Source: Lottia gigantea
Lineage: Eukaryota; Mollusca; Gastropoda; Lottiidae
DNA length: 64,000 nt
Assembly (NCBI RefSeq): GCF_000327385.1
Contig: NW_008708401.1
Coordinates: forward strand, 2,811,165 to 2,875,164
Direction of reading: 5' to 3'
In this document: positions 14,146 to 26,656 of the stretch, one piece after another
How the letters are laid out: every line of letters begins with the position of its first letter
How positions within the stretch are numbered: position 1 is the first letter of the stretch
Translations under genes and position numbers: made by a program
Notes under the pieces: model-generated
Databases searched by the model: none
Told to the model about the DNA's origin: nothing
The model's input: only the letters and a program-made list of their open reading frames with translations

Positions 14146-17100
14146 TTGTCATTTCCCTTCTCTACAGCTTGGTGAGTCCAATAAGTAAAGACTCCCATAC
14201 TTCCTGATAACAGATCTCCCTGACCTCCACATCTTCTTGGACTACCTTCACCATAACATATCAATACTGAAATATAACAAAAAATCTTAAAGACATTCCA
14301 GTCACAGTAACGTAGGCTCAAAAAATTAAAGAAATGTAAGCAATAATACGATTTTCTTTGTCACAATTGTTGATAAAACTTTTTCAAATGGATCTAGAAA
14401 ATCCAAACATTGAAATCTTTAGAAATATAACCCAAAATTTAGCAATAGTCTATTTTTTTTTTTTTAATTCAAGAAAACCTGGATTTTTTTCCTGATAAGT
14501 AATACACATTGCTAAAATATACCTTGATTAAGCAACATTTAAATGACTATATCCCTTCAAAATAACAAGTAAGCAAATCTATATGTACCTGTTGCCTTCA
14601 ATAAAGAATCGAAGCTCCAAGTTTTAATTCCTACTTAATTGTAAGGTATTGAACTATTATAATGGAATGGGTTAGTGTAATAATCATTTCAATTTAAACT
14701 CATCTAAAACATAAAAGAAGAGATTTATGTGTGATAATGTGTTAGCTTTACTATTCAAATTTGTAGAGCATAAAAACTTAATGTGTTGTTCGGAAACAAT
14801 GTTTTTTTTTTTAATTGTCACTATATCAAGGTTGCACCATTACTAAACATGCATTCTACTTTCAATTTCCCTAAGCATTTATTGTTCACATCATTTTTTT
14901 CTCAAATATTTTTGTGATCATCATTAACAGTCTTTCATTCAGCTCACTCCAATCAACATGATTAAATCAAATTAATTATAATTGTTATGAGGTTACAACA
15001 CGAAATAGCAGTCAATATCTTTTGTATAGAAACATTCATGTTGTTAAAAAGTTGATAAATTAATTGATGGTTAAGGCCAATAGAAATATTATTATTGTGT
15101 AGTGTTAATATATAATATAAGGTGTATATTATGGTATAATTCACTTCTTTACTGATTAAGCACCTTACATTACAATACATGTTGATGTCTGATGATGATC
15201 ATTCTTACCTTGTGTTCTTAATATGTACCTCTCATACTTAATGTCATTTAAATCTATTTGATTTTATGGTATTTTTCATCTTCTGTTTAAAATATTTTGG
15301 TAATTCTAACATGTGAAGCAATGGGCAAAAAATATTCTGCATTATTCTGGTTTGAACTTTGAAGTGACTTTTGATAGGGCATCCACTATAAGTCAGTATA
15401 GTAGTAAGATTGATTAAGTGATAGTTGATGAAATAAATGGAGTTTTATGTCCTACTATTCTGCACTTGATTGAACAAATTTTTCCAACTCTCAGAAAATC
15501 TTAAAAAGGGACGCCTAAAACCTCAGTTTATTGTCCAGTCTGAATGACAAGATGATTTGACTATTTGAGCCCCTCTGATTTGCATCACTGAAAAGCGGAA
15601 ACCAGGTTGAAAAATTTGAAAGTATTATCTCAACCTCTGTTGAGACCTTCAGGTTAGCAAGTAAGTGTCTAACTCACTGAGCCACTGCTCCTAGTTGAAG
15701 TATTGATGATTGATTAATTTAATCAGAACCTGACCAATTGGTATAGAAAGAATAAAATGTCCAAGAATCAAACAACTATTAACACATAGCCTAATAGGAG
15801 TAATTTTCTTTATGGATATTTTGTGTTCCCTAATGTAAAGCATGAATTGTTATTAGTATAGGTTTTTGATGTGACATGATGAAAATAGTTGATCAACTCT
15901 GAGTAAATTTCTTTAATTATTAATCCATTCTGGTGTGTACCATTCCCTTAAGATATTGTCAAGCCATCAATTTAATCTTATCAGATCTTAACAACATGAA
16001 AAATAACTTTATTATTTTTTCTCCTACTACATCAATTCATGACTGTCTTGCTCTCTTCTCTACAATTCTATCTGTTTTTCTTTTCAAATTTATAATCAAT
16101 TTTAACCTTACATTTTATAACTGACAGACAATAATTTAAACTTCAATTGATTCTAACATGATAAGGAGACCATATTATTTTCATTTGTTTTTTAAATAAC
16201 ATAGTATACAACATACATAAAGATATAAATTACATCAAATTCTATTGTAAGTTTCAACGCAAAAAAAATTCCAAGTGAATCAAGTTTGATTACAATCTAA
16301 TCACGTTTTACAGAGTCTACACAGTTGGAAAAATTTTATTGATGAGTTTTCTGCATGGGCAGAGTTAGAACTTCTGCAATCATGTGACCCCATGTTTTTT
16401 CCTTCAGGTTACTTGATTAAACCCTTCTTATCAGTATAAAAATCTCATCAAAAAAAATTAATCTATTCCCACCAATGTAAGAAATATTATTTCATAATAC
16501 TGTTTTGATGTAACTTACAGTTACGCAACCAGTTGGTCATTTCTTTTCCCAAATACAATATTGGAGGAAATTTTTGAAATTTGAAGACAGACTGTGGTTG
16601 GTAGGAATAAACAGAGAAACAAGGTTTTGGCCAAGGACTGGTATAAAGGATTCTAAGTGAATCTAAGTCCTGATGCTATGATTATTGAGGAACTAAAGGC
16701 GTAAGTCCAGTCTAAAACTATGATAACATGACTGAGCCGTTCAACAAAGCCGATTCCAACATAACCATGATAATAAGAATGATATTTGTAGAATGATTTT
16801 GTACCTAATCTTACTGAAATAAAATGATAAAGTAGAAGTAATTTCCTGCTTTAATCAAAGATGGTCATCTCCTAACATTTCTTATCAGTTCTTATTATCT
16901 CTTATGACATTTACTACCATAGAACTACTGACTGATTCACAGTTACGCTAAAAGTGGCTAGGACTTTTTCATTCCAAGTTTTTACTACACTACTGATATC
17001 TCTAGTATATCTCTCTTTTCTAGTATTAGGGATATTACTTAGTTATAGGTATTGATTATAATTCAAAAGTATATAATTTTCACCTTATATTTAAAAAATT

Positions 17101-20100
17101 TGACGTTATTGATCATATTAGTCAATAAAAATACTCATTTCAAATTTTCACATTATTTTGAAAATAATTATTTTTAAAATATCACATTAGTGGTAATAAA
17201 GCTAAAAATACATGACCTAATATAAAAATGATAAATTTTTTGGGTTGGAAATGTGTCTTCATATAAACTGTATTATGATATTTTGCTATGGTTATTTTTC
17301 ATTTTAACAATGAAAATATAAGACAATTTTAAAACCAGAACCCCCCCAACTCTTATTTTAAATTTCATTAGTAAAGGGAGATAACTCTATTCAAGTAACA
17401 CAATGAGATTTTGTTATTTTTAGGATCTAAATATATCATAATGCTTAATAAAATGTGTTCTCAATTCTGTCTTCATACATAAAATAATGTGACATCATAC
17501 ACAATCTTGAACAAGAGCTTTCTGGTTTAGAATTATATCCTACTGAGTTAAATGTTTTATGAACCTACCTTGTTCACCATCAGATATAACATCACTAACC
17601 CCTTTCAATACAATAGTTATATTACCCAACAATTCACTTAATGATTTTACATTTACTACTGGTTCATTTTCTATAGGTTTCTTACCAAACTGGAAACAAA
17701 AACAAAATTCCATTTTATACATGTATTTCTGCTCATTTTCTTAAGAAGGGGTAAAAACCAACATTGGACATCTTAAGAAGCGAATTGCCATAGTTTCAGA
17801 ATTCATGCTTCCTTATCACTTAGCAATTATGAAATTTTTCAAGAACCACCAAGTAATAGTATATGACAACATCAAATTTCTAGCAGTCAAGCAGAATCAA
17901 AAAAGGGAATCATGTCAGTCTGCCAGAAGTCAAATTCAGAAATAGGATTGAAGGGAGGTAACAACAAAAAATAATTTCAGGCTACAGTAAAAAAATCCAT
18001 AATTTAAACCGATCATATTATCCCTGCCATACCATTTTTGTTTAACTTACCATTTTTTCATAGAGATGTGAGAATTCCATTACATTTGGGGTCAATATAG
18101 CTCTTTTATAGCCTTTTATTAGGTCTGGTTTTTGAGTGATGAGAAACAAACCGTCCTACAAAACAAGGCGGGAATTGAAATGATAGGCCAATCTTTCACA
18201 ATACATGGATAAGTCAAACACATAACAAAAATATTCCAAAACAGAACCTCATATTTTCTATAAGAGTGGTTGCACATATTCACAGGTAAATAAATTTTCC
18301 CCAATTTTTAGAAGCAAATTATGCATATGGATCATTTGCATTTATAAATGATTTTCATGATTGGATATATGGTGGTAGATAAAAGACACATGCCTTATGC
18401 AAAATCTTAATTTCTCATAATGTTCAAGTTTTCATGGCACAACATTTATTAAAAGATCAATGTCTTTATCTACAAATACCTACAGTGATCAAGGATATCA
18501 AAAAATTAAAATAAGTAAACATTAATTGATCAAAATGTACTCAATAGATATAAATGTAAATAATAAACTTACAGCATCAATAACAATAGGCAAACACATT
18601 GCTTTAGCCTTATGTATAACATTCTAAAATAAATATTATAAAAATATGAAATGACAGTGAATTTTACACCCTATTGTTCAACTCCTAATTGAACTCACAA
18701 AGATGAGAAAGTACATGCATGCATATTCTAGATTGTTCCAGAAGGGTAAGTATGCCCTGTCTTTCTATTGACATCTACCACAGTATTTATAAAGTTGAGC
18801 TAAAATTCTATGATATTGCACTTAGCTTCGATATAACATTTGAAAAATATTGTCTAAATTCTATCATCAGCAGCGAACAGGCGAATCAAGGGCCATGAAT
18901 ATCAATGGCATTCTTGAAAATTGTGCTATTGAAGTCATGATAATTGTAAAATATTACCTCAGCATAGCTTAATGTAGTTGGATTGCGACCCAAACCAGGT
19001 CCTATAACTACAGCATGCATTCTTTCTAACCAATTTGATGTTTCTTTTGTAGCATCCTTAACTGTGTCTGCTTTATCCAGTTTCCTAGTTAATAAGATAG
19101 GTATTGGTAATATTGAACCTCAATTTTGTATTTGCATTCAACCAATTAAGGCATTTTTCACTTCAACTTTCCCAGAGTAAAATTCTTTAAGAAATTAAGT
19201 AGAAATTTCCTCTTACAGCAAGTATGTTGTCCCTTAACTAAACATGCCTTAACACAATAGATATAATTTATCCAGGGCGCTTGTCAAACTATAAGTCCCA
19301 GTCCCACAAGAGATTTGCAGAAACAGAAATATACCATTAGTGTACTTACAGCACTGGATGCACTATCAATTCTGGACTGTATGATTTAATGACATTTGCT
19401 GCATCACTTGTACAAAAAACATGAGATAAATCACCACCCTACAAGAAACATTGCCAATACTTCAGTAAGGATAACACAGAGGGGTCTATTACAAATGACA
19501 GAAGGGATCTGTGATGTGGAAGTATGAAAAGTTTGTTGCCATAATTGAGGGATACAACGCAGACCACTGATAATAAGAAAATCTTTCATCATAATTTTTG
19601 TTCTGTACTTTGAGACACCAAGATAATGTTGAGCATGCTGGTGCACATCATAAGTGCCTCTTCCACAACGACTATAGACAATTTTAAAATAAGTTGCCAT
19701 TCAAAGAGAGAAATAGAAGATTTTGAAGTCTAATATGCTTGTGGAGATGTACTATTGATTAAGAAATATTGAAAAAAATCATCTTACCACTTTCAAAGCT
19801 GATATCGCAGCAAAATATGGAGCACCTGTATACCTAAATATAATGAAAATAACCAGATAATTGGCCACAGCTTCAAAAAGATATTTTCAATTAAGGTCTT
19901 TGAATGGCATTTAGCAATTGTGAGTACGATATATAGACACAGCTTTATGGAACAACAATCACTGGTTAAAGNNNNNNNNNNNNNNNNNNNNNNNNNNNNN
20001 NNNNNNNNNNNNNNNNNNNNNCAGTGATTGTTGTTCCATAAAGCTGTGTCTATATATATTTTCATTTGTTTCAATTCTATTGATTTAAAACAATTTTCTT

Positions 20101-21081
20101 GTATTTTTATGATTTTTGTTCATATTAATTTATAAGTAGAATATTTGATGCATTATTTCTTGAAAATGAATAGCAAAAGTAAGCTCTCTATTCTGTGACA
20201 ATAAATCAATGCATGAGGGCTTAAATGGAATGGAAAAAAATTACAAATATACTTTTCTTTGGAGTCCTTTACTATGTAACTTTTACTCTCGATTTTGCCT
20301 TGCCTTGGACCAGATCTTTATTGATGGAATTGTCTTGCATGTACCCATTTTTATATGATAATAAAACTGAGAAAGTACTTACTCTTCACACCCACCCACA
20401 ACAGCAACTCTACCACTTTGACCTTTGTGTTGATGATGTGTCATTGGTGGAATAAACGATTTAATCATATCAACTAGTGAACCTGATGTGGCTTGGGCTG
20501 CTAGTGTATATTTCTTCTTACCAACATTTACTACAATAAATAACATGGTAAAATAAACATAGTGTAAGCTTACATAAAAACAATATTAGCTTTTATTCTT
20601 TTATTAAGTCACATTTGCCAATTACTTTGAATTGAAAAATCAAATCCAAAATAGACCTTAGACTCATGGGTTATAGACCCATCAGACAAAATTCTATTCT
20701 AAATGTTGTGGTCAAAGTGAATGGTCAAGGCCTTATATATTGTGTCAGACATTTTCAGATTTCTTGTAATGTAATTTTGTAAACATAACATATACTAATA
20801 ATATATAAAAATGTTTCTAATAAAATCTTTAAGCTGAAACTGTACAGGGATAACAACATTTTGTAACATTAATACTAAAAAGCCTAATACACAGTCATTG
20901 CTGATCTTCTGGGTCCATCTTGGTAATTTGGAACAATTAGACAAACCACAGTTGTCAGATAAATTGCCTTTAAATGGGCCACACAGCGAGAAATCTAAAG
21001 ACAACAAAAAATGTTATTACCTGGAGCAGCTAATCTACTTCTACTCATCGCATGTATTATAACACTAAAGACCGACAACAT
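14146..21081 (-). CDS. NAXD: ATP-dependent (S)-NAD(P)H-hydrate dehydratase (3' end missing)
   Basis: This metabolite-repair enzyme uses ATP to turn the damaged hydrate NADHX or NADPHX back into NADH or NADPH. Minus-strand exons: 21021-21081, 20383-20530, 19788-19833, 19350-19438, 18958-19084, 18573-18623, 18051-18155, 17569-17689, 14146-14266. All have GT-AG borders and frame is kept across every junction, giving 289 residues. Visible family motifs are VVGGCEEYTGAPYF (64-77), GPGLGR (143-148), VIDADGL (around 171-177), LTPN-MEF, and the nucleotide-binding [10 protein letters not shown] (262-271) with the expected catalytic Asp267. The N-terminus ([17 protein letters not shown]) is basic and hydrophobic, compatible with mitochondrial or secretory targeting. 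Human NAXD continues about 50 residues past this point (the T-TTTDMI region). That exon was not found; without splicing after exon 9 the frame would stop immediately (AAG TAA). Intron 8 is 3.3 kb and holds a SINE. Intron 2 holds an assembly gap. Confidence 0.93.
15431..15691 (-). mobile_element. Full-length tRNA-derived SINE with target-site duplication
   Basis: On the minus strand the head (near 15691) reads GGAGCAGTGGCTCAGTGAG, with an A-box-like TGGCTCAGTGAG and a weaker B-box-like AGGTCTCAAC 30 bases on. The 3' tail ends in a GTAGGACATAAAACTCC-type sequence. Flanks are TAGTTGATG (15422-15430) and TAGTTGAAG (15692-15700), 8 of 9 identical, as expected for LINE-driven retroposition. It lies in NAXD intron 8. 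The tail motif recurs at 24335, 28758 and 59471. Confidence 0.8.
19929..20057. repeat. Perfect 36-bp inverted repeat around an assembly gap
   Basis: Bases 19929-19964 are the exact reverse complement of 20022-20057. Between them are 7 called bases and 50 Ns (19972-20021). The structure lies in NAXD intron 2. It is either a real palindrome that stopped assembly or a contig end joined in inverted duplicate. Confidence 0.95.
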
Positions 21082-21932
21082 TTTGATAATATGAGTTTAG
21101 TTTATTTCGTGTAAGTTTTACTTCCGAAATAGTATGGTGCGTCTTCGAATGCAATGTTACCTCATATTACCATTTTTGCTGATTAAATCCTACTAACTTA
21201 TGTATAAGGGCCACAACTCCAATTTTCAAATAAGTGTGCAAATTAAATATCTGATATTTTCTATTATGTGAAATAAATATATGGAAATAAGTTTTTTTGT
21301 GGGACATCCTAAGGTATTTAGGTTACAGTCTTTGAAATATCATGAAATCATTTAAAGTCAATTTTTAATGTCATTTTTTTGTTCCTTGTAACAAACAACC
21401 CCGTTGTCCTTACAGTGCTATTTATCAGTTTATGTATTTATTCTTTGACATTTATGCAGTTGTTCATCTCTGTATATGTCCACGAGGCCAAATGTTGCTA
21501 AATTTATTTAATGCGGCAATTTTTTCTTGATATCTGGCCTTTCAAGTCTCATGAAAGATTTGATTGTGGCCATGCTCTCCAGTTATTCCCTCTAATAATT
21601 GCCAAGTTCTGAAAAGAATGTTAATTTTGTAAGCAGTTTATTCACAATTAACAAAAAAGCTTGATTATATTACAAAATTATATATTATCACTTTTCTTCT
21701 GTAATAAAATGAAAAAGAATATGTATAGCATATGGCTTGCTCGGTGTCATTCTTAGTTCATCTATGCAATCAATCAGATTTTAATTTAGTAGTGAAATAA
21801 AAATTGGAAGTATGTTTGGAAGTATGTACAGAACAAACGAAGAACAGTTTATGAAATATATTTATATATACACGAGTGCAATCGCCCTATCGCCACATAT
21901 TACTAAACCAACATTCAGACGACAAAATTGAA
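21082..21932. other. NAXD upstream region / 3' flank of CUB gene
   Basis: This ~850-bp AT-rich spacer lies between the stop of the CUB-domain gene and the NAXD start codon, both read on the minus strand. It must hold the CUB gene 3' UTR and the NAXD promoter. A minus-strand AATAAA lies near 21637. No TATA box could be assigned with confidence. Confidence 0.4.
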
Positions 21933-24900
21933 CTACTTGGGAATAACAGGGGCCTCGTATCCCGAAATAGTGGTCGGATGCACATTTGCACTTGGTACAG
22001 GCTTGGATAATGGATCATATTCTATCAAAGCAGAGAGCGGACGGTTGATCTGATTCTCATAATGGCCAATGGGTGAATACAGATTATCAACCGCTACATT
22101 CGATTTGGTTGCCAATGCTGCCCTGGCTGTCCATGATCTTTGACTCGGAGTTCTGGTCACTCGTTTCCGTTCGATTTCCACTTTGGCAGTTTCTGTATCA
22201 TTGGAAGAAATCGATTCAGATGTAGATGCAGATCTTTTATAGCTAACACCAGTGCCTCGACGGATGTGGTTTACAGATACTGCCACCGAGAGGCTTTCAC
22301 TTTGACTCCGATTTCTCCGATGTTTGAAAATAAACATCAATAAAGCAACGAAACAGACGATAGTCCCGATGATAGCCAATAGAATATACAGTAATGTGTG
22401 CACATGGTTTGTCTTCAGTTCTAAAATAAACAAACAAACGTACATGATAAGCGAAATTATTTATATTGGAGACGACATTAATCAGATATTGGTTATCCAG
22501 ATTTGAATTATATTGAGGAGAATGCTAATAATGTCCGAATTATTGAGAGCAATTAAACTGTCGACACTTTCAAAGCTTACAACAGTAACCTTTTCAATCT
22601 GCAAAGAATATATTACATTCTCTGCTTAAGCAAATAACTATACAGGATGACTATCCGTTTACGATAGCCTTATGAAAAAAAGTTACCCATGGTTTCCTTT
22701 CCTTTTTCTTTTATTTCGTAAACTTGGACTTTCACATCATCTGAGGCAATAAAAAAAAACATTTCGTTAGAAAAAATATACATTCTATATGGCAAATCTT
22801 TTATTAATATATAACCTACCACATACTAAGGGAAATATGCTCCACACATTTCTCTCAGAAATTTTATACGGAAAAACATTCCAGTATTGAAATACTCCTT
22901 CTACTGATGTCAAATAAAAGTCACAAAAAAAACCCACAAAAATTTGATCTCAGGTCGTTCAAATCATTTCATAGGATCGAAATGGTCCTAAAGAGTAATT
23001 AACTAACTAGCAATTCCGATCATCTGGGTGATAGGAGAATCCTGCCATCAAGTTGGCAACAAGTTCAAAAGTTGACAAAATGATGGCAGTTGGCGCCGAC
23101 AACCATTTTGCAATTATCGGTGCTCTCTGGGTGTCTTAGTTCAAAGAATAATCAGATTCCAATTGCCCTCTGCCATTTCACCATTTGCTAGAAGTCTTTG
23201 GAAAGGAAATTGATCTTTCATATTGACCCGAGAGACCCCATCAAACTTTAATGACACTACCCTTAACATATAGTGGGCTATACATCTCACCTAGATCACA
23301 TCCAGAGAGGATCCGAATTTTAAAGCCAGAATGTAAATTACGGTTTTCAGTGGTTGAAAATCTAATCACAAGTTCTGATCCATGAATATAAATCGGCATC
23401 ATAGTACTGTGAGAACATCCTTCAGGATACTTTTTACTTCTGAAATGGAAAAGTACCATTAGGCTTACTATTTATTCTATCGATCGTGTGAAAATTCGTA
23501 CAGAAATTACATTAAGTTCCACCAGCGAACTCTAGTTAGCTTAATTAGGCAAACCAGGTATCCTCAAAATGATGCTCACCGTGCAATGTTAGTGCTGTTC
23601 AATTTAATTATTAGGATATTTCTGTATATAGGAATATATAGTTGCCAGCCGGAACTAGGAGTATAAAAAGGATCTCGATTAATGAGTTCTTTCTAGTCGG
23701 TTCGATTTATTTACTAATTATGGCTAGTTTCTGCAGAGTTTTATAGAGATGGAAAACTACGACCAATTGTCAACATATCCCAGCTTGGATGTGAGCTAAA
23801 GTCAGAGGTTAAGAAAGAAAACCAATTGTATATATCCACACGACCATTTGTAGAGCAGTTGTAGAAGGCTCTAGTACCTCTAGATGTTTGTCTTATGAGA
23901 ATATTTCACTGTTATAAGGTATGTAAATGTTTTTTCTTCTCTAGATAATCTTTTCTTCCTACTTTTTGCCATGTCATTTCCAAGCATTGATCGAATGTAG
24001 GCTATCTTATATTTTGCAGACGACCACGATGAATGGAAAACCCAAATTCAAAATTTTCTGGATTCTGAATTCTGGTGTGTGTCACAGTCCCCAGCTCAAC
24101 ATCTCTGCCTGCTTACAAGGCGTCAAGAGCAGACGTTCCGAAGTAGAGTTGCTAAGTGTCGCCATGAGTTTGGTGAGTAAGATTTATTATTCAATATTGA
24201 GGTAGAATCGAAATACGACAAGATAATTGTGTATGATTCGGAAATATTTTACTAATTTCAGATGCCGAGTACACGCTGGAGGCGAAATGAAGAAAAAAGA
24301 GAATTGGTGTTGAAACCTAGAATTTCAAGATTAGAAATAAATGAAATGAATGGAGTTTTACGTCCTACTTTTCTGTAGCTTGTGCCAGATTAGAAAGGTA
24401 GATGGGTGTTTGAGTAGGTTGGATGGTGTAGGAATATTTCCGACTTGTATTGAAAGGGGTATGTTATTAGACGGCGACGTACCATCACTCCTGCTATAGA
24501 CATCGACCGGTGGAATGGATTAGCTACACACATTTTCTAAAACTTGTACATATTGAATTCTTTCAGGAATAATATTAAATCAATTGTGGCAATTAACTAG
24601 ATTGATACTATAGCGTTTTCAATATAAAATGGCAAATCATTTCCCAAACTAGACCAATGTTGATGGTATGATTATCAAAAAATTAAAACTTACGATTGGA
24701 CATCCTCAACATAAACCCAATCATCACAGCTTACAGACAAGTCTTCAAATAAGACAGCCCAAATACCAGAATCTTTACTCCATTTCCATGTGCAGTTAAA
24801 GTATGGGGGGTAAGGCTCGGGATAGTTTGGGGTAGTAATCACTTGAGGTTTCGTGTACTTGTGTATACTTTGGTATCCTAAAAGGTTTTCAAAACGAATT

Positions 24901-25500
24901 ATGTATAATTTAACTCACTCTATGTAAGGAATTCGATACTTACACTGTGTTATAAGTACAATGTTATGGTATTATAACGAATAGCAAACACATTTGCTTT
25001 AAATTTTCTCCAATTTTCACAATTTTATCATTTAAAAAAAAAATCGAAATATCTGGAACCTTGGTATTGAAGATAAGTTTGGATAACAAATTATCCAATT
25101 ATTATAAGATTTATATAATCCGTTTCAACAAATTTAAAATAGTAAGTCCAAAAAAAGAGTAGAATTATTCGCGATTAGCTTTTTGGTCAATTTGTATATA
25201 CATGTAAACCAAAATAGAAGCTATGCCAGATAGTTTGACTAAGGTCCATTAACAAGCTAGTTATAAAATGGGGTCAAATTCCCAAACATGCATTATAGAC
25301 TTGTAAGGAATATAACCATGCAAGAATAGAAAGTCAGAAACCAAGAGTACGTAAAATTTATAGAACTGTGAGAAAATATTCAAAGTTCGGTTTTTCCAGT
25401 CAGTGTTCTGAGTCATAAAACAGTTTAAAAAGCTCTTACCATATGTTTTAAAAATATTCAGGGAGAAACAAAATAAAACTAAGAAATACGTCTTCTCCAT
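21933..25500 (-). CDS. Single-CUB-domain type I membrane protein
   Basis: Five minus-strand exons (25440-25500, 24694-24877, 23291-23439, 22687-22740, 21933-22420) splice in frame to 311 aa. Residues 1-21 are a signal peptide (MEKTYFLVLFCFSLNIFKTYG). Residues ~30-130 form one CUB domain: it opens with VITTPNYPEPYPPYFNCTW, has Cys in FNCTW, SVSCDDW, EGCSH and SGCD (two likely disulfides), and closes with LVIRFSTTENRNLHSGF. An NCT glycosylation site lies in the domain. A short stalk leads to a membrane helix at ~158-181, a KHRR stop-transfer, and a ~130-residue Ser/Thr-rich tail. The tail has tyrosine motifs NLYSP (Tyr264), YENQ (Tyr270, a Grb2-type YxN match) and YEAP (Tyr304). I do not recognise the specific family. 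A receptor or adhesion role is inference. It lies 1.2 kb downstream of chitin synthase on the same strand. Confidence 0.85.
23662..23669 (+). promoter_or_regulatory. Candidate TATA box of an antisense unit
   Basis: TATAAAAA lies about 26 bases upstream of the point (near 23688) where homology to the module at 41060 begins, a position expected of a TATA element. It is on the plus strand, inside an intron of the minus-strand CUB gene. The counterpart at 41060 has no matching TATA. Confidence 0.3.
23688..24531 (+). repeat. Copy A of a three-copy modular repeat, possibly transcribed
   Basis: The 5' module (23688-23918) is clearly homologous to 41060-41307: both open with a TCTAGTC-GTTCGA motif, share TTACTAATTA and ACTACGACCAAT-like blocks and CTTGGATGTGAGCT, and end in GTTATAAG followed by GTATGTAA, a consensus splice donor. 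A possible second exon (24020-24173) sits between TTTTGCAG and GTGAGTAA. A third begins at 24262 after ATTTCAG. Together they keep an 86-codon frame from 24030 that ends inside a SINE tail. The 3' module (from ~24395) matches the start of the duplicated units at 41605 and 44234. Whether this is a gene, a pseudogene or an element is not settled. Confidence 0.5.
24335..24378 (-). mobile_element. Truncated SINE tail
   Basis: Carries only the 3' tail segment (plus-strand form GGAGTTTTACGTCCTACTT) of the SINE family seen full length at 15431-15691, in the same orientation. It is 5'-truncated. Confidence 0.55.
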
Positions 25501-26656
25501 TTCTCAGACTTCATTTATATCCTTGTTCAAATGTTATGATTTCGAAATATGGACCTTGGGATTGTATTGTCGTTAGAAACAATATGAATCACTATATCTC
25601 TCCTTTACTGATTTCCGTTTATTGTAACTAATTCAGATCTACAGTTCCGTGATGGGTATACCGTGCTTCCGTTATGATTTAATGTATATTATCTGATATA
25701 TACATATATGGTATGGCTGTTAATTATAAAATTGAATATAAAATTGCTTTTATACTTATATTTATATGCCCTTGATATTTGACGTTTCCCCAAGAATGGA
25801 AATCATTTATATTATTCGTTTAATTCGTATTTGAAAATTCAGGAGAGTAACACCTTGTCGTTGATCACATTCGATCGAATACATCACTGTTGACATAAAA
25901 GAGAAATCGGGCGATCAATTCGATGTTTGCAGATTCCTTTTATTTACTAGATAGAAAGTGAAAGGTGAGCTGATGGCAATTACGATTCTTCCAAATACAT
26001 CTATAATCTGGTTGTTCTCTACTTCTGTCTATCGCAATGTCGACCCTAGCTTATTTCACATTTCAACGTTTAAGGGATTTAAGGGAATGAGTTAAAGTGG
26101 AATATGTAAAGAAGTGAAAGGAAGCACTGTTTAGTTTATGATTTTATTGATTCCTTGCATGGTTAAATAAGTTGTATATACAAAAATTCATTCTTACAAC
26201 GTTATGTACAATCATTTACTAAAATGTAGGCCTATCTTGCAGATATTATTTTTTTGGGGGGTGTTCCAAATCCATTGGCTTGAAGTGGGTGATGATTTAG
26301 TCAAAATGTTTTAAAAACAGTTTTATCCTAGAACGTATATAGTATAATGTACACTTATACTATTCTATTATTATCTGTTTAAATCGACTAAATTCTTTGA
26401 CTGAGTTAAGTTGAAGGATGAAGGGTTTCATGAAAGGTATTTTTAGGTAGTTGAGGAGTCTCGTACAACGAATAGTACAAAGTTGGGATAAACAATGAAC
26501 ACACCACCTTTCCTTTCTAGACATTTGCACTTGCTTTCCACTTGCTCATCATAAAATGGACTGTATCCATATACCTATAAGCCTATCTCACTCGGAGGCT
26601 AGAACTCAAAGCCTATCAGATCAAAGCTTTTCATGAATATATCATGACACTAAAAC
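25501..26656. other. 3' flank of chitin synthase and promoter of CUB gene
   Basis: This AT-rich spacer lies between two minus-strand genes. A minus-strand AATAAA (plus TTTATT, 26143-26148) is about 510 bases past the chitin synthase stop and is a plausible polyadenylation signal. No other feature was recognised. Confidence 0.35.

Noticed and set aside
18983-19180. Plus-strand frame across NAXD exon 5
   Set aside because: The minus strand gives the conserved GPGLGR segment with proper splice sites; the plus frame is a shadow.
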